In this document: positions 18,452 through 28,294 of the stretch, piece by piece | Position numbering within the stretch: the first letter of the stretch is position 1 | Layout of the letters: every line of letters starts with the position of its first letter | Assembly (NCBI RefSeq): GCF_008630635.1 | Contig: NZ_CP043869.1 | Span: 2,479,160-2,543,159, forward strand | Source: Neptunomonas concharum | GTDB lineage: Bacteria; Pseudomonadota; Gammaproteobacteria; Pseudomonadales; Balneatricaceae | Length of the DNA stretch: 64,000 bases | Direction of reading: 5' to 3' | Notes under the pieces: generated by a model | Database searches by the model: none | Told to the model about the DNA's origin: nothing | The model's input: only the letters and a program-made list of their open reading frames with translations | Program-made: the position numbers and the translations under genes

Positions 18452-18462
18452 TGGTCAGACCA
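18452..18462. promoter_or_regulatory. FadR/LldR-type operator
   Basis: The palindrome TGGTCAGACCA fits the FadR-subfamily consensus TNGTNNNACNA exactly. It lies 19 bases upstream of the lldR start and 110 bases upstream of lutA, where a divergently acting repressor would bind. Confidence 0.65.
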
Positions 18463-18571
18463 GTTTAGCGCTTAACGTTTATTAAATCAGCCCGCTTGCC
18501 TATCTTTGTTATAACTAAGCAAGCACATTGCTCATATAACAAAAATAGTTCAAGAACCTCAGGTATTTGCC

Positions 18572-19360
18572 ATGCAATCATCCCAGAAGCCTATACAGGT
18601 TGGTTTATTTGTTACCTGCCTTGTAGATATGTTCCGACCCAGTATCGGATTCGCAACCATTAAGCTATTAGAGAGCGCAGGCTGCCAGGTCGAAGTACCC
18701 GAGGCACAAACCTGCTGTGGACAACCCGCTTTTAACTCAGGGGATAAAAAAACCACTCAGGAGATAGCCCGCCAAACCATTCAGGCCTTTGATGGGTACC
18801 AGTATGTTGTTGGCCCCTCTGGCTCTTGCATTGGTATGCTGCACTACTATGTAGATCTATTTGATGAGGATGATCCATGGAAGGCCCGCGCTGAGAGCTT
18901 AAAAAGCCGCGCTTTTGAAATCACTTCTTTTTTAACCGATGTGCTGAACTTTGATCAGGTACTGGCCAGCTATGAAGGCCATGCAACTTATCATGATTCC
19001 TGCTCTGGCTTACGACAATTGGGTATCAAGCAGCAACCCCGAAAGCTCTTAGCAAAAGTCGCTGGTCTGGAGCTAAGCGAAATGGAAGAAGCTGAAACAT
19101 GCTGCGGCTTTGGAGGTACTTTTTGCGTCAAGTACGCTGATATCTCTAATCGCATGGTCGAGAATAAATCCACTTATATTCAGGACTCCGGGGCAACTAC
19201 GCTACTCGGTGGTGATTTAGGTTGTTTACTTAATATGGCAGGTAAGCTGAAGCGCGAAGGCCATAACATAGAAGCCCGTCATATCGTTGAAGTCCTCGCC
19301 GGTATGACGGATGAACCCGCTATAGGCGAAGCGGCCTATTCACTCGGCAAGCCACTGTAG
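18572..19360 (+). CDS. lutA: L-lactate oxidation iron-sulfur protein LutA
   Basis: 262 residues with two CCG domains: AQTCCGQPAFNSGD near 48 and EAETCCGFGGTFCVKYADI near 170, the cysteine motifs that bind Fe-S in heterodisulfide-reductase-like subunits. It works with LutB and LutC to oxidise L-lactate to pyruvate. It is followed after 11 bases by lutB, with AGG-type ribosome sites. The function as glycolate oxidase subunit GlcF is less likely because the neighbours are lutB and lutC. Confidence 0.93.
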   Translation: MQSSQKPIQVGLFVTCLVDMFRPSIGFATIKLLESAGCQVEVPEAQTCCGQPAFNSGDKKTTQEIARQTIQAFDGYQYVVGPSGSCIGMLHYYVDLFDEDDPWKARAESLKSRAFEITSFLTDVLNFDQVLASYEGHATYHDSCSGLRQLGIKQQPRKLLAKVAGLELSEMEEAETCCGFGGTFCVKYADISNRMVENKSTYIQDSGATTLLGGDLGCLLNMAGKLKREGHNIEARHIVEVLAGMTDEPAIGEAAYSLGKPL

Positions 19361-19371
19361 GAGCCTGAATT

Positions 19372-20778
19372 ATGCAGATCAACAGTCCCGCATTTAAAGA
19401 AAACGCCCGCATCGCCTTGCATGATGTGAATTTACAAAAGGCTTTGGGTAATTTGAAGGCCGGCTTTCCAACGAAACGCGCCGCCGCTGTCGCTCGTATG
19501 CCTGAATTTGAACAACTTCGTGATGAAGGCACTGCGCTCAAAAACCATATTCTCGAAAACTTAGACATCTACCTTGAGCAATTCGAGGAGAATGTTGTTA
19601 AAAACGGCGGCCATGTTCATTGGTGCCGTACTTCGAAAGACGCCTGCAAAACCATACTCGACATCTGTAAAGAGGTGGATGCCAAAACGGTTACCAAAGG
19701 TAAGTCGATGGTTTCAGAGGAGATCAATCTGAATGATTACCTTGAAAAAAATGGTGTTGAACCTATAGAAACCGACTTAGGAGAATATATTCTACAGCTG
19801 CGTGGTGATCACCCAAGTCATATTATCGCACCAGCCATACATCTTAATCTGGAAGATGTGTCTGATATCTTTCACGAAAAGCACCACCGCCCCAAATCCA
19901 GTGATCCTGCTGTACTCATGCAAGAAGCTCGTGAAATGCTCCGCCAGAAGTTTGCCTCTGCTGACGTCGGCATCACCGGTGCTAATTTTTTTGTGGCGGA
20001 AACCGGCTCTACCATTATTGTGACGAATGAAGGCAACGGCGACCTCACCCAAACCTTACCCAAAACGCATATCGTTGTAACCTCTATCGAGAAGGTAGTG
20101 CCTACATTAGAAGATATGACCTTGTTCCTACGTCTGCTGGCACGCTCAGCTACAGGTCAGGAATTTACGGTATACAATACATTGTCGACTGGCCCACGAA
20201 GAGCAGGAGATCAGGATGGACCAGAAAACTTTCACGTTGTGCTAGTCGATAATGGCCGAAGTGAAATGGTGGGCAGCGAGTTTCAAGAAATGTTGCGTTG
20301 TATTCGTTGCTCCGCCTGCATGAACCACTGCCCGGTTTATGGCGCGGTGGGCGGCCACTCTTATGGTTGGGTGTATCCAGGACCTATGGGCTCCGTACTT
20401 ACACCTAAAATGATAGGTATAGAGAACGCTGGTTTACTACCCAATGCATCTACCTTCTGCGGAAAATGCGAATCAGTCTGCCCTGTACGCATCCCTCTTC
20501 CAAAACTGATGCGCCACTGGCGCGAAGATGAATTCAGCCGCCATCTCAGCCCCAAAGCGGTTCGCTGGGGTTTAGGCGGCTGGGCATTCTTTGCTAAACG
20601 TCCAGCGCTGTATCGGATTCTCTCCAGTAGCTCGAATCTGTTTTTACGGTTGGCTGCAGGTAAGAAAGGGCGAATCAAAAAGCTTCCTCTGGCCAGTGGT
20701 TGGACTAATTGGCGCGATATGCCAGCACCCAGTGGCAAAACCTTTATGCAACAGTACAAGTCTGGCAAGAAAGATTAA
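19372..20778 (+). CDS. lutB: L-lactate oxidation iron-sulfur protein LutB
   Basis: 468 residues. The N-terminal LUD domain (about 60-290) includes VTKGKSMVSEEINLNDYLEK and GITGANFFVAETGS. Two 4Fe-4S clusters follow, CIRCSACMNHCPVYGAVGG near 310 and CGKCESVCPVRIPLPKLMRH near 365. The tail holds a DUF3390-like region. It is the central electron-transfer subunit of the LutABC complex. Length and domain order are normal. Confidence 0.95.
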   Translation: MQINSPAFKENARIALHDVNLQKALGNLKAGFPTKRAAAVARMPEFEQLRDEGTALKNHILENLDIYLEQFEENVVKNGGHVHWCRTSKDACKTILDICKEVDAKTVTKGKSMVSEEINLNDYLEKNGVEPIETDLGEYILQLRGDHPSHIIAPAIHLNLEDVSDIFHEKHHRPKSSDPAVLMQEAREMLRQKFASADVGITGANFFVAETGSTIIVTNEGNGDLTQTLPKTHIVVTSIEKVVPTLEDMTLFLRLLARSATGQEFTVYNTLSTGPRRAGDQDGPENFHVVLVDNGRSEMVGSEFQEMLRCIRCSACMNHCPVYGAVGGHSYGWVYPGPMGSVLTPKMIGIENAGLLPNASTFCGKCESVCPVRIPLPKLMRHWREDEFSRHLSPKAVRWGLGGWAFFAKRPALYRILSSSSNLFLRLAAGKKGRIKKLPLASGWTNWRDMPAPSGKTFMQQYKSGKKD

Positions 20779-20794
20779 TTAGAGGATACCTAAG

Positions 20795-21460
20795 ATGAGT
20801 AAATCAGAGATTTTAGGCAATATCCGCCGCGGCCTAAAACGAGGCGAAGCCTCAACAGAACAGAAAGCATCGGTAGCACAACGGTTATCACGACATACCC
20901 GTAATCTAGTTCCACAAAGAGCCCAATTACCCCATGAAGAGCAGATTAAACTCTTTATTGAGATGGCCAAAGAAGCAGCTGCCGAGGTATTTGAACTTGA
21001 GAGCATTGATGATGTGCCTGCGATTTGCAACCAGTGGCTCACCTCTCATGGGCTGACGCACATAGTGACTGGCAGTGACAGCGAGCTGCTATCGCTTGAT
21101 TGGTCTAAAGCAGAAAACATCGCAACCGAGCAACGAGTCGCTCAAGTGGGAGATCAAGCCAGTTTAACGCTTAGCTTTGCGGGTATCGCTGAAACTGGGA
21201 CCTTAATGCTCCACTCACGAGGGGAAAGCCCAACTACGCTAAATTTTCTGCCGGATACCCATTTTGTCGTACTGAATCGATCAGACATCGTAGGCCCCTA
21301 TGAAGATGCTTGGCAGAAGCTGCGAGAGTCAACAAATGGAGAGATGCCTAGAACCGTCAATATGATCACGGGCCCATCTCGCAGTGCCGATATAGAGCAA
21401 AAGCTGCAAATGGGTGCCCACGGCCCCAAAGACCTGATTATTCTATTAATCAATCGATGA
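20795..21460 (+). CDS. lutC: L-lactate utilisation protein LutC (LUD domain)
   Basis: 221 residues. A short N-terminal tail precedes the LUD domain with GIAETGTLMLHSRGESPTTL, FLPDTHFVVLNRSDIVGPYE and NMITGPSRSADIEQKLQMGAHGPK. It is the third subunit encoded in the lut operon, 16 bases after lutB. No lactate permease gene follows; a terminator does. Confidence 0.94.
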   Translation: MSKSEILGNIRRGLKRGEASTEQKASVAQRLSRHTRNLVPQRAQLPHEEQIKLFIEMAKEAAAEVFELESIDDVPAICNQWLTSHGLTHIVTGSDSELLSLDWSKAENIATEQRVAQVGDQASLTLSFAGIAETGTLMLHSRGESPTTLNFLPDTHFVVLNRSDIVGPYEDAWQKLRESTNGEMPRTVNMITGPSRSADIEQKLQMGAHGPKDLIILLINR

Positions 21461-21478
21461 TATAACCTTGCGTAGCAT

Positions 21479-21505
21479 ACAAAGGGCGTAAACACGCCCC
21501 TTTGT
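21479..21505. terminator. Terminator between lutC and the entericidin-like gene
   Basis: Stem ACAAAGGGCGT / ACGCCCCTTTGT with one bulged C, in the gap between convergent genes. It may serve both strands; the T-run is short. Confidence 0.6.
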
Positions 21506-21519
21506 ATTTCGAGAATACT

Positions 21520-21651
21520 TTATTTAGTCGCGGCTTTCTCGATAGCTGCACCGCCTTTCTTCAGATCTTTGCCAATCCCTTCAACAGTACTACATCCTGA
21601 AACAGCAAAGCCCAAAACCAACGCCAATAAAGTAATTGATAACTTTTTCAT
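21520..21651 (-). CDS. Entericidin A/B-family lipoprotein
   Basis: 43 residues, below usual ORF cut-offs. MKKLSITLLALVLGFAVSGC is a lipoprotein signal peptide with lipobox AVSGC (Cys20). STVEGIGKDLKKGGAAIEKA follows, the small amphipathic entericidin pattern. AGGAC lies five bases before the ATG. Entericidins are small cell-envelope lipoproteins first described as an antidote/toxin pair in E. coli; single copies are widespread and of unclear role. Only one copy is here. Confidence 0.85.
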   Translation of the reverse strand: MKKLSITLLALVLGFAVSGCSTVEGIGKDLKKGGAAIEKAATK

Positions 21652-21763
21652 TCATAGTCCTAAATCAATAACAGAAATTATCAGTTCACCCGTAGACAAT
21701 AACAGGTTGGAATAATTCAGTGAAGTCACTCAAGACTAACATACACGTAGCTTTCTACGGGAT

Positions 21764-21795
21764 AAAAAAAACGGCTACCACTGATGTGATAGCCG
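21764..21795 (-). terminator. Terminator after gcvP
   Basis: Stem CGGCTATCAC / GTGGTAGCCG (one mismatch) with an ATCA loop and eight T residues on the minus strand, about 75 bases past the gcvP stop. Confidence 0.85.
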
Positions 21796-21870
21796 CTAAA
21801 GGCCTTTTGCTATTTAAGTGATTAACGTCGCTCCCGACGGTTACCTTGGAAGTAACAAGGAGAACTACGT

Positions 21871-24753
21871 TTAATCGCGATAAGCCTCAACACCAGGGCA
21901 AGAACAGATAAAGTTCCTATCCCCATAAACATTATCGACGCGATTAACGGCTGGCCAGAACTTACTATCGCGAGTTGACGCGGTAGGAAACACTGCTTCA
22001 TCGCGGCTATAAGCTCGATTCCACTCTGCTGTAATGTCTACCATGGTATGCGGCGCATGATGCAGAGGGTTATCTTCTGCTGGCCATTCACCACTTTGCA
22101 CTTTCGCGATCTCCTGACGAACCATCACCATCGCTTCGATAAAGCGATCCAGCTCTACCTTAGATTCTGACTCTGTTGGCTCGATCATCAACGTTCCCGC
22201 AACAGGGAAAGACATCGTCGGCGCGTGGAAACCATAATCCATTAAACGCTTAGCAATATCTTCTTCTGTTACACCAGATGCTTCTTTGATTGGTCGAATA
22301 TCAACGATGCACTCATGGGCAACCTTGTTATTACGTCCGCGGTAAAGAATTGGATAATGCTCGGCTAATTTTTCTGTCAGATAGTTTGCGCCCAGAATCG
22401 CATTTTGCGTCGACGCTTTCAGACCTGACTTACCCAGAAGACGAATGTACATATAGCTGATTGGCAAGATAGCGCCTGAGCCATAAGGCGATGCCGATAC
22501 AGCACCTACATCTGATTCCAGACCATTTACGGGTGTCACGCCATGGTTTGGTAAAAACGGCGCTAGATGACTTTTAACACCGATTGGCCCCATACCAGGT
22601 CCACCACCGCCATGCGGGATAGCGAAGGTTTTATGCAGATTAAGGTGAGAAACATCAGAGCCCATCAGTCCTGGCTTAGCAAGACCAACCTGAGCATTCA
22701 TGTTTGCACCATCCATATACACCTGACCACCATGCTGATGAATAATGTCGCAGATCTCAACGATCTCTTCTTCATAAACACCGTGAGTCGATGGATAGGT
22801 AATCATCAATGTTGATAGATCAGCACTATGCTCTTGCGCCTTAGCACGCAGATCTTCCACATCCACGTTCCCCTTCTCATCACACTCCACAATGACAATT
22901 TTCATATTCATCATTGCAGCAGAAGCGGGGTTAGTTCCGTGAGCAGAAGAAGGGATCAAGCAGATGTTGCGATGCCCCTGACCGATGGATTCCTGATACT
23001 TACGAATCGCAAGCAGTCCCGCATATTCACCCGATGCACCCGAGTTAGGCTGAAGAGATACCGCATCATAACCGGTAATCTCTTCTAACATTGTTTGTAG
23101 CTCTGTGAACATTTCCAGATACCCTGTCGTTTGATCCTTAGGAGCAAACGGGTGGATATTGGCAAACTCAGGCCAAGTTACAGGGATCATCTGCGCTGTT
23201 GCATTTAGCTTCATGGTACAAGACCCGAGAGGGATCATGCCATGAGTCAGTGAGTAATCTTTATTTTCCAGCTTTTTCAGGTAACGTAACATGTCCGTTT
23301 CTGAATGGTAGCGGTTAAAGACTGGATGGCTGAGTATCGCATCCTGACGGCGCATTTCACCACGAATACCGGTATCACCCGATGCCACAATACGCGCATC
23401 AATAGCCGATACATCCAAACCATGATCCGAGCCGAGAAAAATATCAAACAGTTGCGCAACATCGGCTGCCGTGGTTGACTCATCCAAGCTGACACCTAGC
23501 TGATTCTCACCCACTTTTCGTAGGTTGCACCCGTGATCTAAAGCGCGCTGATAAATAGCAGCCTGTTGTTGACCGACATTAAAGGTAACCGTGTCAAAGT
23601 AGGTGCTGTTACCAGACATCCCCTTCTCCGCCAGACCTGTTGCCAAAATTGCTGCTAATCGGTGAATGCGCTCAGCAATCGCCTTCAAGCCTTCAGGACC
23701 GTGGTAAACGGCATACATAGCCGCCATATTGGCGAGCAATGCCTGCGCGGTACAGATATTTGAAGTCGCTTTATCACGGCGAATGTGCTGTTCTCGAGTT
23801 TGCATAGCCATACGTAAGGCTTGATTACCACGTGCATCAACAGAGACACCAATAATACGACCAGGAACAGAACGCTTAAGCTTATCGCTGGAAGCAAAGA
23901 AAGCTGCATGAGGGCCACCAAAGCCCATCGGCACACCTAAACGCTGGGCTGAACCCAAAACAACATCCGCACCCAGTTCGCCTGGGGATTTTAGCAGCAC
24001 CAGCGCCATAGGATCCGCAGCAACCGACACCATAGCATTCTGCGACTTCGCCGCATCAATAATGGATTTAATATCGGTAATATCGCCATAAGTGCTCGGG
24101 TATTGCAGTTGTACGCCAAAGACATCATGGTTAGCTAACTCACTTGGGTTAGCGACTACAATCTCAAAGCCAAAATATTCAGCACGGGTTTTAATGACTT
24201 CTATCGTTTGCGGATGTACATCGTCCGCTATAAAGAAGGTATTGCTTTTCTTGCGGTTCGAGCGCTTGCAGAGCGTCATCGCTTCAGCAGCAGCTGTAGC
24301 CTCATCCAGCAAGGAGGCATTGGCCAGATCCATACCAGTAAGATCCATCACCATCTGCTGGAAGTTCAGCAGGGACTCTAAACGCCCCTGAGCGATCTCT
24401 GGCTGGTAAGGCGTATAAGCCGTATACCAACCCGGATTTTCCAAAACATTGCGTAAAATAACGTTGGGCACTAAGGTATTGTGATACCCCATGCCAATAT
24501 ACGACTTATGTACTTTGTTTTTTGATGCTAAAGACTTCAGGTAGCTTAATGCTTCTACTTCTGTCTGTGAGTCATCCATAGACAAAGCATCATCCAAACG
24601 AATGGAGCCCGGTAGCGTTTGCTGGATCAGGTCATCTAAAGAGGAAGCACCTACAACCTCCAGCATCGCCTGCTGATCATCCGGTGATAAGCCGATATGA
24701 CGACGGGTAAAATCATGCTTTTGTTCAAGTTCACTCAGAGTACGTTTTTCCAC
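21871..24753 (-). CDS. gcvP: Glycine dehydrogenase (decarboxylating), P-protein
   Basis: About 960 residues, the single-chain P-protein of proteobacteria. It decarboxylates glycine with PLP and passes the aminomethyl group to the lipoyl arm of GcvH. The catalytic lysine lies in the [20 protein letters not shown] segment. The N-terminal half has [19 protein letters not shown]. The frame opens further upstream into gcvH, but the GTG at 24753 ([21 protein letters not shown]) gives the usual N-terminus. That start lies just after the gcvH stop, indicating coupling. It is the last gene of sdaA-glyA-gcvH-gcvP. Confidence 0.95.
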   Translation of the reverse strand: MEKRTLSELEQKHDFTRRHIGLSPDDQQAMLEVVGASSLDDLIQQTLPGSIRLDDALSMDDSQTEVEALSYLKSLASKNKVHKSYIGMGYHNTLVPNVILRNVLENPGWYTAYTPYQPEIAQGRLESLLNFQQMVMDLTGMDLANASLLDEATAAAEAMTLCKRSNRKKSNTFFIADDVHPQTIEVIKTRAEYFGFEIVVANPSELANHDVFGVQLQYPSTYGDITDIKSIIDAAKSQNAMVSVAADPMALVLLKSPGELGADVVLGSAQRLGVPMGFGGPHAAFFASSDKLKRSVPGRIIGVSVDARGNQALRMAMQTREQHIRRDKATSNICTAQALLANMAAMYAVYHGPEGLKAIAERIHRLAAILATGLAEKGMSGNSTYFDTVTFNVGQQQAAIYQRALDHGCNLRKVGENQLGVSLDESTTAADVAQLFDIFLGSDHGLDVSAIDARIVASGDTGIRGEMRRQDAILSHPVFNRYHSETDMLRYLKKLENKDYSLTHGMIPLGSCTMKLNATAQMIPVTWPEFANIHPFAPKDQTTGYLEMFTELQTMLEEITGYDAVSLQPNSGASGEYAGLLAIRKYQESIGQGHRNICLIPSSAHGTNPASAAMMNMKIVIVECDEKGNVDVEDLRAKAQEHSADLSTLMITYPSTHGVYEEEIVEICDIIHQHGGQVYMDGANMNAQVGLAKPGLMGSDVSHLNLHKTFAIPHGGGGPGMGPIGVKSHLAPFLPNHGVTPVNGLESDVGAVSASPYGSGAILPISYMYIRLLGKSGLKASTQNAILGANYLTEKLAEHYPILYRGRNNKVAHECIVDIRPIKEASGVTEEDIAKRLMDYGFHAPTMSFPVAGTLMIEPTESESKVELDRFIEAMVMVRQEIAKVQSGEWPAEDNPLHHAPHTMVDITAEWNRAYSRDEAVFPTASTRDSKFWPAVNRVDNVYGDRNFICSCPGVEAYRD

Positions 24754-24760
24754 TTTTGGA

Positions 24761-25150
24761 TTACCCCTCTTCAGCGACGTTTGCCTCATAGGCATCTGCG
24801 CTCAGTAGATCGTTTAGCTCTTCAGCATCGGCAAGTTTGATTTTTGCAATCCAGCCATCTTCAAATGCTGACTCGTTAATCGTTTCTGGCGCATCTTCGA
24901 GCGCATCGTTAACGGCAACCACTTCTCCTGTAACCGGGGAATAGATATCAGAAGCGGCTTTTACAGACTCAACCAGTGAGAACTCTTCGCCCTTATCTAC
25001 ATTACGGCCAACTTCCGGCACTTCCACAAATACCACATCACCGAGCAGCTCTTGGGCATGGTCAGTTATACCAACTGTTACAGTGCCATCACCATTATCA
25101 AGAACCCATTCATGGGAAGCGGTATATTTCAGATTAGCGGGTACACTCAT
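24761..25150 (-). CDS. gcvH: Glycine cleavage system H protein
   Basis: 129 residues, standard length. The lipoylation site is Lys64 in [32 protein letters not shown] precedes it. It shuttles the aminomethyl group between GcvP and GcvT. It lies between glyA and gcvP on the same strand; gcvT is in the divergent operon. Confidence 0.97.
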   Translation of the reverse strand: MSVPANLKYTASHEWVLDNGDGTVTVGITDHAQELLGDVVFVEVPEVGRNVDKGEEFSLVESVKAASDIYSPVTGEVVAVNDALEDAPETINESAFEDGWIAKIKLADAEELNDLLSADAYEANVAEEG

Positions 25151-25225
25151 GATTTTTTCCTATCTTGGTTCATTCAGGCTCGCTTCACGTAGCGGCACCT
25201 GCATTAAAATTCGATTCAATGTTGA

Positions 25226-26521
25226 TCAATTATACAGCGGGAAACGCAGACATAATGCTTCAACCTGCGCCTTAACGTTGGCTTCTACGGTGGCATCTCC
25301 CTCTGGGTTAGCGACTAAACCATCCAGAACATCACTAATAAGGTGTCCAATTAAACGGAACTCCTCTTCACCAAAGCCACGCGTTGTGCCGGCTGGTGTT
25401 CCTAAACGAATACCCGATGTCACCATGGGTTTCTCTGGGTCAAAAGGGATACCATTTTTATTACAAGTAATCCCGGCACGCTCTAATGCCTCTTCTACCT
25501 GATTACCCTTCAATCCTTTGGGGCGTAAGTCTACCAACATTAGATGCGTATCAGTACCACCTGTGACGATATCGCAGCCTCGTTCAACCATAACGCTAGC
25601 CAATGCCCTTGCGTTATCAACGACTTGTTGAATATAGGTTTTAAACTCAGGTTGAAGTGCTTCACCAAAAGCAACCGCCTTGGCAGCGATCACGTGCATC
25701 AACGGCCCACCCTGTAACCCCGGAAACACTGCTGAGTTAAACTTTTTACCCAACTCCAAATCATTGGAAAGAATCATGCCACCACGTGGGCCACGCAATG
25801 TTTTGTGTGTAGTCGTTGTCACAACATGGGCGTGAGACATTGGACTTGGGTGTGCGCCCGTGGCGACTAAGCCTGCGATGTGTGCCATATCAACCATCAA
25901 ATACGCGCCAACCTTATCGGCAATTTGACGAAAACGGGCAAAATCAATTTCACGAGGGATCGCAGAGCCACCAGCAATAATCAATTTCGGTTGCACTTCT
26001 ACTGCCAATGCCTCAACCGCATCGTAATCGATACGCTGGGTCTCTTGGGAAACGCCGTATTGCACAGCATTGAACCACTTACCCGATTGTGCAGGCCGCG
26101 CTCCGTGAGTCAGGTGACCACCCGCATCTAGTGACATACCTAAAATCGTATCGCCCGGCTGCAACAAAGCCATAAAAACCGCGCCATTGGCTTGCGCCCC
26201 CGAGTGAGGCTGAACGTTCACATATTCACAGCCAAACAGTTGCTTGGCACGCTCAATTGCCAGCGCTTCTGCCTTATCGACAAACTCACAACCACCATAA
26301 TAACGTCGCCCAGGGTAACCTTCAGCATACTTATTAGTTAACACCGTACCCTGCGCTTGCATGACCGCTTTGGAAACAATATTTTCTGATGCGATCAATT
26401 CAATCTGTGTATTCTGGCGATGAAACTCTTCCTGTGCTGCCTGTTCAACGGCTTCATCACTTTCGGATAAGCCCCGTGAAAAGAAATCAGACAGCGCTGC
26501 TGTATTATGCTGTTGCGTCAT
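25226..26521 (-). CDS. glyA: Serine hydroxymethyltransferase
   Basis: 431 residues. The PLP lysine is in [35 protein letters not shown] and [15 protein letters not shown] are the standard N-terminal motifs. The N-terminal extension ([18 protein letters not shown]-like) and sequence style resemble the SHMTs encoded with glycine or methylated-amine catabolism rather than the short housekeeping GlyA, so this may be a second, catabolic copy. It interconverts glycine plus methylene-THF with serine, linking GcvTHP output to SdaA. Confidence 0.95.
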   Translation of the reverse strand: MTQQHNTAALSDFFSRGLSESDEAVEQAAQEEFHRQNTQIELIASENIVSKAVMQAQGTVLTNKYAEGYPGRRYYGGCEFVDKAEALAIERAKQLFGCEYVNVQPHSGAQANGAVFMALLQPGDTILGMSLDAGGHLTHGARPAQSGKWFNAVQYGVSQETQRIDYDAVEALAVEVQPKLIIAGGSAIPREIDFARFRQIADKVGAYLMVDMAHIAGLVATGAHPSPMSHAHVVTTTTHKTLRGPRGGMILSNDLELGKKFNSAVFPGLQGGPLMHVIAAKAVAFGEALQPEFKTYIQQVVDNARALASVMVERGCDIVTGGTDTHLMLVDLRPKGLKGNQVEEALERAGITCNKNGIPFDPEKPMVTSGIRLGTPAGTTRGFGEEEFRLIGHLISDVLDGLVANPEGDATVEANVKAQVEALCLRFPLYN

Positions 26522-26554
26522 TTTATTTTTCTCTTTGACTGAAAGTTAATACGA

Positions 26555-27940
26555 TCAACAAGCCACTACGTTTACCGCAAGGCCACCTGTTGAGGTTTCT
26601 TTGTATTTTGCCTGCATATCAACACCAGTTTGGCGCATCGTTTCAATAACACTATCCAGTGAAACATGGTGCTCACCACTGCCTCTCAAGGCCAGTCTTG
26701 CCGCGTTAATCGCTTTGACGGCGCCCATGGTGTTGCGCTCGATACAGGGTACTTGCACTAAGCCACCAATCGGATCACACGTCAGTCCTAAATTGTGTTC
26801 CATGCCAATCTCGGCTGCATTCTCAACTTGTCTATTACTTCCGCCCATCACAGCGCACAGAGCGCCTGCAGCCATCGAGCACGCCACGCCAATCTCACCT
26901 TGGCATCCCACTTCTGCGGCGGAGATAGATGCGTTCTTTTTGTACAACATGCCAATGGCAGCAGCGGTTGCTAAAAACTGCTTGATACCAGCATCATTAC
27001 TTGTCGGTACAAATCGAACGTAATAGGCCAAAACAGCAGGAATAACTCCAGCAGCACCATTGGTAGGTGCAGTAACGACCCGACCTCCTGCTGCATTCTC
27101 TTCATTCACAGCCATCGCATAGAGGTTGATCCAGTCCATCACTGTCAGCTGGTCTTTTAATCCCGCTTCAGGCTTATCTGTTAGCTCCTTGCGCAAAGCA
27201 TGAGCGCGACGCTTAATATTCAGACCGCCGGGTAATATACCTGTCTCACGACAACCGCGATCAATACAGTCACTCATCACCTGCCATAGATGCATCAAGC
27301 CCGCATCAACCTCTGATTCTGATCGCCACGCCGCCTCATTTCTTATAACAACATCCGCTATAGATAAGCCATTGTCGTTTGCAACTGCTAAAAGTTGTTT
27401 GCCATTTTCAAAAGGATAGCGCAGCTCAATGGTAGACACGACATGACTCTGGCCTTGATCATTTGTCTCGGCATCACTTAAAACAAAGCCACCTCCGACA
27501 GAGTAAAAAACAGCTTCATGCAACACGATACCGGCAGAATCTGAGGCCCGAAAACGCATTCCATTCGGATGCTTAGGCAAGGATTCGCCAAAGTTAAAGC
27601 GCACATGGGACTCATATTTAAAAGGGATAGAATGCTTTGCGCCTAGCAACAACTGCCCAGTATTTTCTACCTCTTGGATATAGCTACTAACTTTATCTGG
27701 GTCGATAAGGTCTGGCTTCTCCCCTAACAGCCCCAATATTACAGCAACATCTGTAGAGTGGCCTTTACCTGTCATAGCCAATGAGCCAAATAGTCCCACT
27801 TGCACACTGGCCACTTGATCAAATTGCTGACGTGCCTCTAACTCCTCCAAAAACCGATTCGCAGCCACCATTGGGCCTACGGTATGAGAAGAAGAGGGAC
27901 CAATACCTATTTTGAACAGATCAAAAATACTCAACGCCAT
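26555..27940 (-). CDS. sdaA: L-serine ammonia-lyase (iron-sulfur type)
   Basis: 461 residues, single-chain form. The N-terminal beta domain has [19 protein letters not shown]; the C-terminal alpha domain has [16 protein letters not shown] and the Fe-S cysteines in [17 protein letters not shown] and [15 protein letters not shown]. It converts serine to pyruvate and ammonia. First gene of the minus-strand glycine/serine operon, divergent from the symporter gene. Nearby palindromes suggest shared regulation. Confidence 0.96.
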   Translation of the reverse strand: MALSIFDLFKIGIGPSSSHTVGPMVAANRFLEELEARQQFDQVASVQVGLFGSLAMTGKGHSTDVAVILGLLGEKPDLIDPDKVSSYIQEVENTGQLLLGAKHSIPFKYESHVRFNFGESLPKHPNGMRFRASDSAGIVLHEAVFYSVGGGFVLSDAETNDQGQSHVVSTIELRYPFENGKQLLAVANDNGLSIADVVIRNEAAWRSESEVDAGLMHLWQVMSDCIDRGCRETGILPGGLNIKRRAHALRKELTDKPEAGLKDQLTVMDWINLYAMAVNEENAAGGRVVTAPTNGAAGVIPAVLAYYVRFVPTSNDAGIKQFLATAAAIGMLYKKNASISAAEVGCQGEIGVACSMAAGALCAVMGGSNRQVENAAEIGMEHNLGLTCDPIGGLVQVPCIERNTMGAVKAINAARLALRGSGEHHVSLDSVIETMRQTGVDMQAKYKETSTGGLAVNVVAC

Positions 27941-28048
27941 GGCGCCGTCTCCACATTATTTTTATCGTTATATAAAGACAATAGTGCAATATCTGCCACC
28001 CTAGAAGCATCTTAGCCTAGCAATATTGTTTCCCGAAATCAAAATAAA

Positions 28049-28062
28049 TTTCCTATAGGAAA
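28049..28062. promoter_or_regulatory. Palindrome TTTCCTATAGGAAA near sdaA
   Basis: A perfect 14-base palindrome, 109 bases upstream of the sdaA start. A near-identical copy lies at 28208-28221. Both are followed by ACTTT and, a few bases later, TGTACA. This is likely an operator for a regulator of the glycine/serine genes; the regulator is not identified. Confidence 0.6.
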
Positions 28063-28207
28063 CTTTCATTTGTACAAGGTATGACTAGATTGCTGCTTTA
28101 AAGCTATTACCTATATTTAGCAGTCCAACGCCGACATACCAAAGCCCGTGTTTACCCACGATCAGAGTTATTCCAGCTTGCACATAAAGCCATGATAAGA
28201 TAACTTG

Positions 28208-28221
28208 TTTCCTATTGGAAA
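28208..28221. promoter_or_regulatory. Palindrome TTTCCTATTGGAAA near the symporter gene
   Basis: Stem GTTTCC / GGAAAC with a TATT centre, 74 bases upstream of the symporter start. It differs from the copy at 28049 by one base in the core and shares the flanking ACTTT and TGTACA. One copy lies on each side of the divergent promoter region. Confidence 0.6.
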
Positions 28222-28294
28222 CTTTGTACATTAAAAGTAACCAATAAAAACACTCTCCATCAACAATAAAAATAAATTTTGAGGTGAGCTATCT

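Noticed and set aside
22567-23088. Plus-strand frames antisense to gcvP
   Set aside because: They are shadows of a highly conserved gene and have no independent support.
27941-28294. Possible glycine riboswitch in the glycine/serine promoter region
   Set aside because: No tandem aptamer-like conserved core was visible; the palindromes explain the region better.
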